Of a stretch of DNA of 64,000 nt, positions 45,890 through 54,031 are shown piece after piece. The notes below the pieces were generated by a model. It searched no databases. It had not been told where the DNA came from and saw nothing but the letters and a program-made list of their open reading frames with translations. The number at the start of each line of letters is the position of its first letter. Within the stretch, counting starts at the first letter, position 1. Both the position numbers and the translations under genes were made by a program. The stretch is taken from positions 124,001 to 188,000 of the forward strand of contig CAWARY010000018.1 in the NCBI GenBank assembly GCA_963784645.1, in the 5' to 3' direction. Source of the DNA: JBBRVW01 sp963784645. GTDB taxonomy: Bacteria; Actinomycetota; Actinomycetes; JACCUZ01.

Positions 45890-46479
45890 CGGGGACGGAC
45901 CCCGGCACCGTCCTCGGCGCGGACGGCCTGGCCCGCTGCCCCTGGGGCCTCGGCACCCCCGACTACGTCGCCTACCACGACGGCGAGTGGGGCCGGCCGG
46001 TGCACGGCGAGGTCCGGCTGTTCGAGCGGGTCAGCCTCGAGGCGTTCCAGTCCGGCCTGTCGTGGATCACGATCCTGCGCAAGCGGGAGGCGTTCCGGGC
46101 CGCCTTCGCCGGGTTCGACCCGGCCGCGGTCGCCGAGTTCGGCGACGACGACGTCGAGCGGCTGATGGCCGACGCCGGCATCGTGCGCAACCGCGCGAAG
46201 GTGCTCGCCACCGTCGCCAACGCCCGCGCGACGCTGGCGCTCGATGGCGGCCTCGACGATCTGCTCTGGTCGTTCGCGCCGGGCCCGGCCCGTCCCGCGC
46301 CGCGCAGCGTGGCCGACGTACCAGCCGTGACGCCGGAGTCGACGGCGATGGCCAAGGCGTTGAAGCGCAACGGTTTCCGCTTCGTCGGTCCGACCACGGC
46401 GTACGCCCTCATGCAGGCCACCGGCATGGTCGACGACCACCTCGCTGGCTGCGCCTTCCGCGGCGCCGGCGCTGCCTGA
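45886..46479 (+). CDS. tag: DNA-3-methyladenine glycosylase I
   Basis: The 197-residue enzyme starts at GTG 45886, overlapping the SRPBCC stop. Signature: RCPWGLGTPDYVAYHDGEWGRPVHGEVRLFERVSLEAFQSGLSWITILRKREAFRAAF, with the zinc-binding Cys near the start and His/Cys residues at the end (VDDHLAGC). NGFRFVGPTTAYALMQATGMVDDH is diagnostic of TagA. It excises 3-methyladenine from alkylated DNA in base excision repair. Counterpart Rv1210 lies at the same relative position. Confidence 0.94.
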   Translation: MTGTDPGTVLGADGLARCPWGLGTPDYVAYHDGEWGRPVHGEVRLFERVSLEAFQSGLSWITILRKREAFRAAFAGFDPAAVAEFGDDDVERLMADAGIVRNRAKVLATVANARATLALDGGLDDLLWSFAPGPARPAPRSVADVPAVTPESTAMAKALKRNGFRFVGPTTAYALMQATGMVDDHLAGCAFRGAGAA

Positions 46480-46577
46480 CCGCGGTTCGTCCGCCGGTCC
46501 CGTGGTGAAGACGCGATCTCCACCGTGACCCGACTGCGGCGTTCCCGGCCCAACAGCGGCCTGCATGCCACTGGTCA

Positions 46578-46611
46578 CCCGAGTTGATCACGGGCCCGTG
46601 ATCAACTCGGG
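46578..46611. repeat. Inverted repeat family C, copy 3 (perfect 34-bp palindrome)
   Basis: A perfect palindrome of 17+17 bp centred between 46594 and 46595. Its core GATCACGGGCCCGTGATC has the same GATCACG-N4-CGTGATC form as the repeats at 43993 and 44055. It lies between the convergent tag and SnoaL-like genes and is followed by a 30-bp purine tract of GGGAGGAA blocks. Confidence 0.95.
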
Positions 46612-46644
46612 GGAGGAAGGGAGGAAGGGAGGGAGGGGGCCGGG

Positions 46645-47163
46645 TCAGCGGTCGCGGAAGGCGGCCAGGCCGCCGCGGGCCTTGTCGCGGACGGAGTGCT
46701 GGAGCACCGGCGTCCAGCCGAGCAGCAGGCCGACGGGGCCGAGGGCCTGCCGCGACCAGCGCCAGAAGTCGAACTCGTCGCGCTGCGAGACGACCAGCCC
46801 GGCCGCGTCGAAGCGGAACTCCGACCGCACGTCGTTGACCACCTTCCGGCCGGTCCGGCCGAACGTGTAGTGCGCGACCCAGTGCGCGCTGCCGTGGTCG
46901 CCCTCGGCGTCGTGCTCCTGGAGCTCGACCCGCAGGTCGGCCGACCGGGCGGTGAGCATCCGCCACATGTCGGCGGGCTCGCCGTCGGACAGCCCGACGA
47001 AGACCGGGTCGGTGAACAGGGCGCCCGGTGCGTAGCAGGCCGCCATCGCCTCGCCGTCGTGCCGGCCCATGGCGGCGTAGAGCCGCTCGATGGTCGCGAG
47101 CCCGGGTGCGGCAGCAGGCTCGGGCGCTCCGTCCGCCGCGGACTCCTCCGGCACCCCGGTCAC
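46645..47163 (-). CDS. SnoaL-like / NTF2-fold protein
   Basis: The 172-residue product starts at GTG 47163, overlapping the enoyl-CoA hydratase stop (GTGA). NTF2-like pattern: ATIERLYAAMGRHDGEAMAACYAPGALFTDPVFVGLSDGEPADMWRMLTARS, HWVAHYTFGRTGRKVVNDVRSEFRF. SnoaL-like proteins range from polyketide cyclases to ketosteroid isomerases and to inactive ligand binders. Translational coupling to the hydratase suggests a shared pathway, which remains unknown. Confidence 0.85.
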   Translation of the reverse strand: MTGVPEESAADGAPEPAAAPGLATIERLYAAMGRHDGEAMAACYAPGALFTDPVFVGLSDGEPADMWRMLTARSADLRVELQEHDAEGDHGSAHWVAHYTFGRTGRKVVNDVRSEFRFDAAGLVVSQRDEFDFWRWSRQALGPVGLLLGWTPVLQHSVRDKARGGLAAFRDR

Positions 47164-47963
47164 CTGCCCTCGAAGGTGGGCTGCTGCTTGCCGAGGAACG
47201 CGGCGACCGCGGCGCGGTGGTCCGAGGTCGAGCCGGTGAGCTCCATCATCTGCCGCTCCATGTCGAGGGACTCGTCGAGACCGTGCCCGACGGAGTACGC
47301 CAGCGACCGGCGGATCGCGCCGTAGGCCACCGTCGGACCGGCCGCCAGCCGCACCGCGAGCGCCCGGCCACGGGCGGCGACCTGGTCGGCCGGGACCACC
47401 TCGGTCACCAGCCCGAGCTCGAGGGCCTGCCCGGCGGGGATCGTCGAGGGCATGAGCAGCAGCTCCTTGGCCTTGGCCATGCCGACCAGCCGCGGCAGCG
47501 TCCAGGACGAGCCGGAGTCGGCGGACAGGCCCACCGCGGAGAACGCCATGTTGAGCCCGGCGTCGGCCGACATCACCCGGAAGTCGCACGCGAAGGCGAA
47601 CGCCGCGCCGGCCCCGGCGGCCACCCCGTTGATCGCCGCGACGACCGGCTTGGGCATCGTCGCCAGCGTGGTGGCGATCGGCGTGTAGTGCTCGGGCACG
47701 GTCGACCAGACCGCGTCGAGGTCGCCCTGCAGGTTCGTGGCGTGCTCGGCGAGGTCCTGCCCCACGCAGAACGCCCGTCCGCTGCCCGTGAGCAGCACGG
47801 CGCGTACCGCGTCGTCAGCCGCCGCGGCCTGGAGCGTGTCGCGCAGCGCGACCTTGAGCTCGGTGCTCAGCGCGTTCATGGCGTCGGGCCGGTTGAGGGT
47901 CACGGTGCCGACGCCGTCGGACAGGTCGTACCGGACGACGTCGTGCTGCGGGCTGTCGCTCAC
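47160..47963 (-). CDS. Enoyl-CoA hydratase/isomerase family protein
   Basis: A 267-residue crotonase-fold enzyme: VGTVTLNRPDAMNALSTEL, the oxyanion-hole motif SGRAFCVGQDL, and PVVAAINGVAAGAGAAFAFACDFRVMS. The position usually holding the first catalytic Glu is occupied in the segment AFSAVGLSADSGSSWTLPRLVG, which resembles PaaG-type isomerases/hydratases. PaaX-type regulator and SnoaL-like genes flank it on the same strand. Acts on an acyl-CoA; a phenylacetate-related substrate is an inference from PaaX. Confidence 0.88.
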   Translation of the reverse strand: MSDSPQHDVVRYDLSDGVGTVTLNRPDAMNALSTELKVALRDTLQAAAADDAVRAVLLTGSGRAFCVGQDLAEHATNLQGDLDAVWSTVPEHYTPIATTLATMPKPVVAAINGVAAGAGAAFAFACDFRVMSADAGLNMAFSAVGLSADSGSSWTLPRLVGMAKAKELLLMPSTIPAGQALELGLVTEVVPADQVAARGRALAVRLAAGPTVAYGAIRRSLAYSVGHGLDESLDMERQMMELTGSTSDHRAAVAAFLGKQQPTFEGR

Positions 47964-47985
47964 CGGGCTCCTCGGGTGTCGCTGG

Positions 47986-48771
47986 TCAGGTGGTGGCGGT
48001 CAGGCAGCGCTCGACGAAGCGGTTGGCCGCCGGGAGCAGCCGCGCGTTCTCGGTGTCGAAGAAGTCCGCCGCCTTGTCGCCGGTCCAGTCTCCCGGCAGC
48101 AGCTCGCGCGGCAGACCCGGGTCGAGGAAGAGGAACTTCCGCCACTCGTGCACGAGCCGGGACCGCGCCGCGAACGCCTGCTCGTCGTCCGGCTCGGTGC
48201 CGGCCGCGGACACCAGGGACTCGGCGTCCGCGAGCCAGCGCGAGTAGGAGCGGGCCAGCCCCTCGACGTCCCAGGCCCGGTGGACCAGCCCGACGGAGTC
48301 GCCGTCGTGCCGGGCCGAGAAGCGCTCGGCGCGCACGCCCTCGAGCTCGAGGAGGCCGTCGACCTCGGGCGACCACCGCGGTCCCAGCCAGGTGGCGTCG
48401 TCCAGCTGCGCGTAGCCGAGGAAGGTGAGCCCGGCCCGGACCCGGTCGCGCCGGCTGCGCTCGCCCGGCAGGTCGGTGACCACGAGGTGCCAGGACCCGT
48501 CCCAGGCCCGGTCGGCGGTGCGGTAGATGCGGGCGGCCGAGTCGTCGAGTCGCCGCGCGGCCCGGGGTGTGAGGGCGTAGCCGGGCCCGTCCGGGAGCCG
48601 GACCGGTTCCAGCCACGCCTGCCGGACCATCCGCGAGACGGCGGTACGTACGGCGGGCGCGGCGACTCCGAGCGGGGCCAGGAGCCGCACCAGGGAAGCG
48701 ACCGGGGCGCGGCCGCCTCGCTGACGCAGGTGGTCGCCGTAGAGGTCGAACAGCGCCGAGCGGGCGTTCAC
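47986..48771 (-). CDS. PaaX family transcriptional regulator
   Basis: The 261-residue product starts at GTG 48771 with ribosome-binding site GGGAGGG; the upstream extension is rejected. N-terminal winged helix (ARSALFDLYGDHLRQRGGRAPVASLVRLLAPLGVAAPAVRTAVSRMVRQAWLEP), then the PaaX central/C-terminal domains (WDGSWHLVVTDLPGERSRRDRVRAGLTFLGYAQLDDATWLGPR). PaaX proteins repress phenylacetate catabolism and respond to phenylacetyl-CoA. No paa operon is in the window; the neighbouring hydratase gene is the plausible target. Confidence 0.9.
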   Translation of the reverse strand: MNARSALFDLYGDHLRQRGGRAPVASLVRLLAPLGVAAPAVRTAVSRMVRQAWLEPVRLPDGPGYALTPRAARRLDDSAARIYRTADRAWDGSWHLVVTDLPGERSRRDRVRAGLTFLGYAQLDDATWLGPRWSPEVDGLLELEGVRAERFSARHDGDSVGLVHRAWDVEGLARSYSRWLADAESLVSAAGTEPDDEQAFAARSRLVHEWRKFLFLDPGLPRELLPGDWTGDKAADFFDTENARLLPAANRFVERCLTATT

Positions 48772-48843
48772 CTGGCGTGCCCTCCCTGGTCGGTGCGGAC
48801 GGCCCCGTGGCGGTGCCTCGGGGTCTCCAGTTTGCCGCTCCGT

Positions 48844-48872
48844 TTCGCGCGCGGGCGGGTTCGCGGGATAAT
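48844..48872 (+). promoter_or_regulatory. Candidate housekeeping promoter for the DUF3117 gene
   Basis: A good -10 element GATAAT (48867-48872) is preceded at 17-bp spacing by TTCGCG (48844-48849), a weak -35. It lies ~82 bp upstream of ATG 48954 and is divergent from paaX. Confidence 0.45.
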
Positions 48873-48953
48873 GCACCACCACACACTCCGTGTCGACGCT
48901 CGGCGGGCAGGCCCCGTGCCTGCTGCCGGCGTGCCGTACCGAAGGGAGCCAGC

Positions 48954-49121
48954 ATGGCGGCCATGAAGCCGCGAACGGGCGACGGTCCGCTCGAGGTCAC
49001 CAAGGAAGGTCGCGGCATCGTGATGCGCGTGCCGCTCGAGGGTGGCGGGCGACTCGTCGTCGAGCTCTCGGCCGACGAGGCCGGAGCTCTCGGGGATGCA
49101 CTCAAGGCCGTCGTCGCCTGA
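48954..49121 (+). CDS. DUF3117 small conserved protein
   Basis: A 55-residue protein from ATG 48954 with ribosome-binding site GAAGGGAG. Sequence MAAMKPRTGDGPLEVTKEGRGIVMRVPLEGGGRLVVELSADEAGALGDALKAVV is highly characteristic of DUF3117 (Rv1211 type), an almost universal actinobacterial microprotein. It looks like a small beta-rich fold with a C-terminal helix. Function unknown. It precedes a strong hairpin terminator. Confidence 0.93.
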   Translation: MAAMKPRTGDGPLEVTKEGRGIVMRVPLEGGGRLVVELSADEAGALGDALKAVVA

Positions 49122-49158
49122 CGGCTCCCCAGGGGTACGGCCCCTGACACCAGCTGTC

Positions 49159-49193
49159 CCGGCCCCGGTCCGCCTCGCGCGGACCGGGGCCGG
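49159..49193. terminator. Bidirectional hairpin terminator
   Basis: A perfect 14-bp stem CCGGCCCCGGTCCG (49159-49172) and complement (49180-49193) with a 7-base loop, between the convergent DUF3117 and O-methyltransferase genes. Confidence 0.8.
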
Positions 49194-49222
49194 TCGCTGG
49201 TCCGGACCGGTCCCGGCTACGA

Positions 49223-49858
49223 CTACGGCTTCTTCACCGCGACGAGCAGGCCGTCGCCGGCCGCCAGCATCGCGCTCACCAGCGCCTCGTCCTCGCGCAC
49301 CGCGCGCCCGAGGTCGCGGATCGTCGTGGTGTCCTCGTCGCGCTGGGTGGGGTCGGCCACCCGGTCGTGCCACAGCGCGTTGTCGAAGACCACCGTCCCG
49401 CCCGGCTTGAGCAGCCGCAGCGCCTGCTCGAGGTAGCCCGGGTACTCCTTCTTGTCGGCGTCGCAGAACACCAGGTCGTACGCCGCGTCGGTGAGCCGCG
49501 GCAGGACGTCGAGCGCCCGCCCGGAGATGAGCCGGACCCGGTTGGAGGCCACGCCTTCCTCGGCGTAGGTCTCCCGGGCCGCCCGGTGGTGCTCGGGCTC
49601 CACGTCGATGGTGGTGAGCACACCGTCCGGTCGCATGCCGCGGAGCAGGTAGACCGAGCCCACCCCGGCCCCCGTGCCGATCTCGACCACGGCCCTCGCC
49701 CCCGCGGCGGCCGCCAGGGCCGACAGGGCAGCGCCGGCGCCCGGCAGCACCGGCACGCAGCCCAGCTCCTCGCCCTTCCCGCGGGCGGTGGTGAGCACCT
49801 CGTCCTCAGGGACGAACTCCTCGGCGTAGGTCCAGCTGGAGTCGAGGTTCCCGGCGAT
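49223..49858 (-). CDS. SAM-dependent O-methyltransferase (Rv1220c type); start uncertain
   Basis: Class I methyltransferase with VVEIGTGAGVGSVYLLRGM (SAM motif I), TTIDVEPEHHRAARE, DLVFCDADKKEYPGYLEQALRLLKPGGTVVFDNALWHDRV. The first ATG/GTG in frame is GTG 49798 (191 aa). Upstream codons still encode SSWTYAEEFVPEDE, which I recognise as conserved in relatives, and no ATG, GTG, TTG or CTG occurs before the in-frame stop near 49972. A GGAGG at 49868-49864 lies 5 bp before an ATC codon (49858-49856), used here as the tentative start (211 aa). Divergent from sigE, as in M. tuberculosis. Confidence 0.72.
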   Translation of the reverse strand: MAGNLDSSWTYAEEFVPEDEVLTTARGKGEELGCVPVLPGAGAALSALAAAAGARAVVEIGTGAGVGSVYLLRGMRPDGVLTTIDVEPEHHRAARETYAEEGVASNRVRLISGRALDVLPRLTDAAYDLVFCDADKKEYPGYLEQALRLLKPGGTVVFDNALWHDRVADPTQRDEDTTTIRDLGRAVREDEALVSAMLAAGDGLLVAVKKP

Positions 49859-49989
49859 GACGGCCTCCGGTGGGCGGTGCGGCGCGGGTGCGGTGGCGCC
49901 CGGGCGCCCCTACGGCGGTAGGGCGCGGCGCGAGCCTAGTGCCCCCGCCGGGGCCGGGAACCCCGCGGTGGGTGCCGCGCGTTCTCCCC

Positions 49990-50016
49990 GGGAACACGCA
50001 CCGAGCGGGGCCGGTT
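49990..50016 (+). promoter_or_regulatory. Candidate ECF (SigE-type) promoter of the sigE operon
   Basis: GGGAAC (49990-49995), a 16-base spacer and CGGTT (50012-50016), ending 27 bp before the sigE ATG. It resembles the GGAAC...GTT type recognised by many ECF factors and would make the operon autoregulated. Confidence 0.5.
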
Positions 50017-50042
50017 GGGCCAGAAGAGGAGATCGAGGCACC

Positions 50043-50783
50043 ATGAGTGCTGCAGCTGCCGTGATGACCCGGGGAGGTGGGGTAGTGCCCGGCTTCGGCT
50101 CGCACCGCCCCGTGCCCGGGGCCGAGGCAGGTGCCGTCCCGCTCGGGGCCGAGGCGGGAGCGGAGGCCAGCCCGCTGGTAACCGCAGGCGCCACCGACTG
50201 GGTCCCGCCGACCTGGGACGAGGTCGTCCGGACCCACTCCGCCCGCGTCTACCGGCTCGCCTACCGCCTGACCGGCAACCCGCACGACGCCGAGGACCTC
50301 ACCCAGGACGTGTTCGTCCGGGTCTTCCGGTCCCTGTCCAGCTACACGCCCGGCACGTTCGAGGGCTGGCTGCACCGCATCACCACGAACCTCTTCCTCG
50401 ACCGGGTCCGCCGCAAGCAGCGGATCCGCTTCGACGGCCTGGCCGACGACGCCGCCGAGCGCCTGCCCGGGCGCGAGCCCGGCCCCGCGCAGGTCTACGA
50501 CGACACGCATTTCGACGACGACGTGCAGCGCGCGCTGGATGCCCTGTCGCCCGACTTCCGGGCAGCCGTCGTCCTCTGCGACATCGAGGGACTGTCCTAC
50601 GAGGAGATCGCCGCCACCCTCGGGATCAAGCTGGGCACCGTCCGCAGCCGCATCCACCGCGGCCGCTCGCAGCTACGGGTCGCCCTGGAGCACCGTGCCC
50701 CCGGCCGCCGCGAGGCGTTCGAGCCAGGTGGCATCGACCCTCGCGGCGTCGACTCCCGCGACACCGACGGGTCGCCGTCGTGA
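50043..50783 (+). CDS. sigE: ECF RNA polymerase sigma factor SigE
   Basis: The 246-residue factor starts at ATG 50043 after an AGAGGAGA ribosome-binding site. A ~55-residue Gly/Ala-rich N-terminal extension precedes region 2 (WDEVVRTHSARVYRLAYRLTGNPHDAEDLTQDVFVRVFRSLSSY ... GWLHRITTNLFLDRVRRKQR). Region 4 is LSPDFRAAVVLCDIEGLSYEEIAATLGIKLGTVRSRIHRGRSQLR. Position before rseA, htrA and tatB matches Rv1221. It responds to envelope stress. The stop overlaps rseA (GTGA). Confidence 0.95.
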   Translation: MSAAAAVMTRGGGVVPGFGSHRPVPGAEAGAVPLGAEAGAEASPLVTAGATDWVPPTWDEVVRTHSARVYRLAYRLTGNPHDAEDLTQDVFVRVFRSLSSYTPGTFEGWLHRITTNLFLDRVRRKQRIRFDGLADDAAERLPGREPGPAQVYDDTHFDDDVQRALDALSPDFRAAVVLCDIEGLSYEEIAATLGIKLGTVRSRIHRGRSQLRVALEHRAPGRREAFEPGGIDPRGVDSRDTDGSPS

Positions 50784-51385
50784 GTCACCTCGGTCACCGC
50801 ATCTCCGCGCTCGTCGACGGCGAGCTCGGCCACGCGGCGCGGGAGCGGGCGCTCGCCCACGTGGCGCACTGCGACGAGTGCCGCGCGACGCTCGAGGCCG
50901 AGCGCTCGGTCAAGGACCTGCTGGCCGCCTCGGTCGCCCCGCTGCCGTCCGGCGCCGTGCTGGCGTCGCTGCAGGCGCTCGCGCGCCCCGGCAACCCGGT
51001 CCCGCCGCGGGCCCGCAGCATGCCGCAGGGACCGGTGGTGCCCGTCCTGCCGCCCCCGGGCCGCGCCCCGCGGGGCTCCCGGGCCGACTCCCGCCGTCCC
51101 GTCGCCGGTGGCACCGCCGGCCGCGGCACGGCCCGTCGCAGCACCCGCCGCGCCCGCTACGCGGCCGTCGGAGCCCTCTCGGTGGCCGGGCTCGTCCTGG
51201 GCACGGCGTTCGCCGCAGGCGGACCGCGCCAATCGCCGTCGCCGGTCGTGCCGCCCGCGGCCGAGCTGACCGTCGAGCACGACGTCACCACCAGCGGCTT
51301 CTCCCTCGGCGACCCCGGGCTGGGCGTCGCGTCCGGCCTGGGCGACGCGTCCGGCGCGACCTTCCCGACCGTCTCCCGGCGGTGA
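50780..51385 (+). CDS. rseA: Membrane-spanning zinc anti-sigma factor
   Basis: A 201-residue protein starting at GTG 50780. The N-terminal ZAS domain has the Zn motif HxxxCxxC as HVAHCDEC (ISALVDGELGHAARERALAHVAHCDECRATL). A Pro/Arg-rich linker leads to one helix (AVGALSVAGLVLGTAFAA, ~residues 127-147) and a ~55-residue outer tail. Mycobacterial RseA lacks such an obvious helix, so signal transfer across the membrane is likelier here. It should hold SigE inactive until proteolysed. GTGA overlaps join it to sigE and to the next gene. Confidence 0.9.
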   Translation: MSHLGHRISALVDGELGHAARERALAHVAHCDECRATLEAERSVKDLLAASVAPLPSGAVLASLQALARPGNPVPPRARSMPQGPVVPVLPPPGRAPRGSRADSRRPVAGGTAGRGTARRSTRRARYAAVGALSVAGLVLGTAFAAGGPRQSPSPVVPPAAELTVEHDVTTSGFSLGDPGLGVASGLGDASGATFPTVSRR

Positions 51386-52467
51386 GACCGCTCGTCCCCC
51401 TGACCGGGGCGGCGGCCGTCCTGCTCGCGTCGGCGGCGGTCGTGGCGCTGCTGGTCTCGCCGCCCGGCAACCCGGGCCGGCCGGCCGACGACGTCTCGGA
51501 CGGTGGCGGCGCGCGGCCGGTCGTCGACGACCGGGCCCGCCGGCTGCTCGACCGTGCTGCTGCGGCACCATCGACGACGCCGTACCACGGTGTGCAGTTC
51601 GTCTCCGCGTGGACGTCGACGGGCGCCACCAGCGAGGTCGTCGACGTCGCCCACGACCCCGCCGGGGGCACCACGGTCCGCAGCGACGGCACGGTGCGGG
51701 TGCCGGGACGCAGCGTGACGCTGCTCGCCGCCGGCGCGCCGTCGATCGCGGGTGGGGGAGCGGTCGGGCTGCTCGTCCAGCACTACTCGGTCGCCGTGGC
51801 CGGCACCGGCCGGGTCGCCGGCCGCCCCGTCGACGTCATCGCCGTACGCCGACCCGGCTCGGCCGCCGCCGACCCCGACGCCGCGCGGTTCTGGCTGGAC
51901 GGCGCGACCGGACTGGTGCTGCGCCGCGAGGTGTACGACCGCCGCGGCCGCACCACCCGGGCGAGCGCCTTCGTCGAGGTCACGGTCGGTCAGGGCGCCG
52001 TCCCCGCCGGGGCGGCCAGCACGGCCTGGACGGCGACCCTGGACCGCAGCACGCTGGACCGGATGCGGCAGCACGGGTGGGACTGCCCGGCCGCCCTCCC
52101 GGGTCCGCTGACCCTCGTCGACGCCCGCCGCGGTGGTGCCGGGCAGGACATCGTGCACCTCAGCTACAGCGACGGGATCGCGAGCGTCTCCGTCTTCGAG
52201 CAGCGCGGCCGGCTGGACGAGACCGGGCTGGCGGGTCACGCCCAGCAGGCCAGCGGCGACCACGAGGTCTGGGTCCGCGGCGAGGTGCCGCGCCGGGTCG
52301 TCTGGTCCTCCGGCGGCACGGTCTACACCGTCGTCGCCGACGCGCCGGAGCGTACGGTGGACGCCGTGGTCGCGGCCCTGCCCCACCGCGGGGCCGGCGA
52401 CGGTCCGCTCGGTCGGCTGGGCCGCGGGCTGGACCGGGTCGGCTCCTGGTTCAACCCCTTCGGCTGA
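51382..52467 (+). CDS. MucB/RseB-like extracytoplasmic regulator
   Basis: A 361-residue protein starting at GTG 51382, overlapping the rseA stop. An N-terminal helix or signal anchor (VPLTGAAAVLLASAAVVALLVS) is followed by an extracytoplasmic domain. The pattern YHGVQFVSAWTSTGATSEVVDVAHDPAGGTTVRSDG, VAGRPVDVIAVRRPG, FWLDGATGLVLRREVYDRRGR resembles the MucB/RseB lipid-sensing domain (LolA-like fold). A second part ends WSSGGTVYTVVADAPERTVDAVVAALP. It probably guards the outer tail of the anti-sigma factor, as RseB does in Escherichia coli (inference). Confidence 0.8.
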   Translation: MRPLVPLTGAAAVLLASAAVVALLVSPPGNPGRPADDVSDGGGARPVVDDRARRLLDRAAAAPSTTPYHGVQFVSAWTSTGATSEVVDVAHDPAGGTTVRSDGTVRVPGRSVTLLAAGAPSIAGGGAVGLLVQHYSVAVAGTGRVAGRPVDVIAVRRPGSAAADPDAARFWLDGATGLVLRREVYDRRGRTTRASAFVEVTVGQGAVPAGAASTAWTATLDRSTLDRMRQHGWDCPAALPGPLTLVDARRGGAGQDIVHLSYSDGIASVSVFEQRGRLDETGLAGHAQQASGDHEVWVRGEVPRRVVWSSGGTVYTVVADAPERTVDAVVAALPHRGAGDGPLGRLGRGLDRVGSWFNPFG

Positions 52468-52514
52468 GGGCACGGTCACCGCCAGAGCAGGACGATCAGG
52501 AGACCCACGCGCAC

Positions 52515-53972
52515 ATGGACGACGAGAAGCGACCCGACGACGACACGGCCGACGACCCCGCCGGGGCCAGCCCGTGGTGGGCCGGGCCGGGCAGGGACGT
52601 CTGGGGCAGCCCGGAGACGGCCGGCGCGCCTGCCGACCGGCCGGGCGCGCCGACCCGCACCGTGCCGGACGAGTCGAGTCGCGACGACGAGGGCGGCGCG
52701 GACACCATCGCCGGCGGCTGGCGGGACGACGGTGCCGGGACGGAGCCACCGGCCCCGCGCGCCTGGTCGGTCTGGGACGACCGCGACGACACCGTCGCGC
52801 AGCCGCGGCACGGCTCGTACGACGTCTGGGCGCCGACCGACAGCCTGGGCCGCGACCTGCGGCCCTCCGGCGCGCCCCGCACCCCCGTCCTCGTGGCACT
52901 GGCAGCAGTGATCGCTCTGCTCGCCGGTGGGGTGGGCGGTGGCGTGGGCTACCTGCTCGCCGACCGCTCCGGCGGCTCCCGCACGATCGACGGGGCCAGC
53001 CTCGGCTCGGCGCCTGCCAAGGACGTCCAGCGCCCTGCCGGCAGCATCCCCGGCATCGCCGCCAAGGTGCTGCCGAGCGTGGTCCAGATCAAGGTCCGGA
53101 CCTCGCAGGGGCAGGCCACCGGCTCCGGCTTCGTCGTCGACGAGAACGGGATCGTCGTCACCAACAACCACGTCGTGGCAGACGCCCAGGGACCGGTCGA
53201 GCTCACCTTCAGCGACGGCACCACCACCGACGCCGAGGTCGTCGGCACGTCGGCCTCGTACGACCTGGCCGCGCTGCGGCTGGACGCCAAGAACCTCCCC
53301 GCGCTCCCGCTGGGCAACTCGGACAGCGTCGTCGTCGGCGACACGGTCATCGCGATCGGCTCACCGCTCGGCCTGTCTGGCACGGTCACCAGCGGCATCA
53401 TCTCCGCGAAGAACCGGCCGGTGACCGCCGGCGCCGAGAACGGCTCCGGCGACAGCGCCTACATCAACGCGATCCAGACCGACGCGGCCATCAACCCCGG
53501 CAACTCGGGCGGCCCGCTCGTCGACATCGACGGCGAGGTGATCGGCGTCAACTCCGCGATCGCCACGGTCGGGGGCGGGACGTTCGGGCAGGAGGCCGGG
53601 AACATCGGGGTCGGCTTCGCCATCCCGATCAACCAGGTCCGCCGCACCGTCGAGCAGCTGCTCGACACGGGCAAGGCGCAGTTCCCCGTCATCGGGGCCA
53701 GCCTGGACGGGACCTACAACGGGCAAGGTGCCCGGATCGCCACCGGGTCCGCGAGCGGCAACCCGCCGCTCGTGCCGGGCGGACCCGCCGAGAAGGCCGG
53801 GGTCCAGGCCGGCGACGTCGTGGTCGCCATCGACGGGAAGTCGGTGGCCGACAGCGCCGAGCTCATCGTGGCCATCCGGTCCCGTCAGCCCGGCGACACC
53901 GTGACCCTGACCGTCCGCCGCAACGGCTCCGAGCAGGACGTCGACGTGACCCTGGACGCCAACGAGGGCTGA
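52515..53972 (+). CDS. htrA: HtrA/DegP-type membrane-anchored serine protease with PDZ domain
   Basis: A 485-residue protease starting at ATG 52515. A ~120-residue acidic cytoplasmic region, one helix (~124-148), then the trypsin-like domain with catalytic His219 (VVTNNHVVAD), Asp250 (SYDLAALRL) and Ser331 (NPGNSGGPL). The C-terminal PDZ (~385-480) includes VPGGPAEKAGVQAGDVVVAIDGKSVADSAELI. It degrades misfolded extracytoplasmic proteins and could cleave the RseA tail. It follows the RseB-like gene by 47 bp; same order as Rv1223 after rseA. Confidence 0.95.
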   Translation: MDDEKRPDDDTADDPAGASPWWAGPGRDVWGSPETAGAPADRPGAPTRTVPDESSRDDEGGADTIAGGWRDDGAGTEPPAPRAWSVWDDRDDTVAQPRHGSYDVWAPTDSLGRDLRPSGAPRTPVLVALAAVIALLAGGVGGGVGYLLADRSGGSRTIDGASLGSAPAKDVQRPAGSIPGIAAKVLPSVVQIKVRTSQGQATGSGFVVDENGIVVTNNHVVADAQGPVELTFSDGTTTDAEVVGTSASYDLAALRLDAKNLPALPLGNSDSVVVGDTVIAIGSPLGLSGTVTSGIISAKNRPVTAGAENGSGDSAYINAIQTDAAINPGNSGGPLVDIDGEVIGVNSAIATVGGGTFGQEAGNIGVGFAIPINQVRRTVEQLLDTGKAQFPVIGASLDGTYNGQGARIATGSASGNPPLVPGGPAEKAGVQAGDVVVAIDGKSVADSAELIVAIRSRQPGDTVTLTVRRNGSEQDVDVTLDANEG

Positions 53973-54031
53973 GTCGGGTCGACCGGGGCCATCTCGGCGC
54001 GGGCGCGTCCACGGGGTGAGAGGATCGAGAG

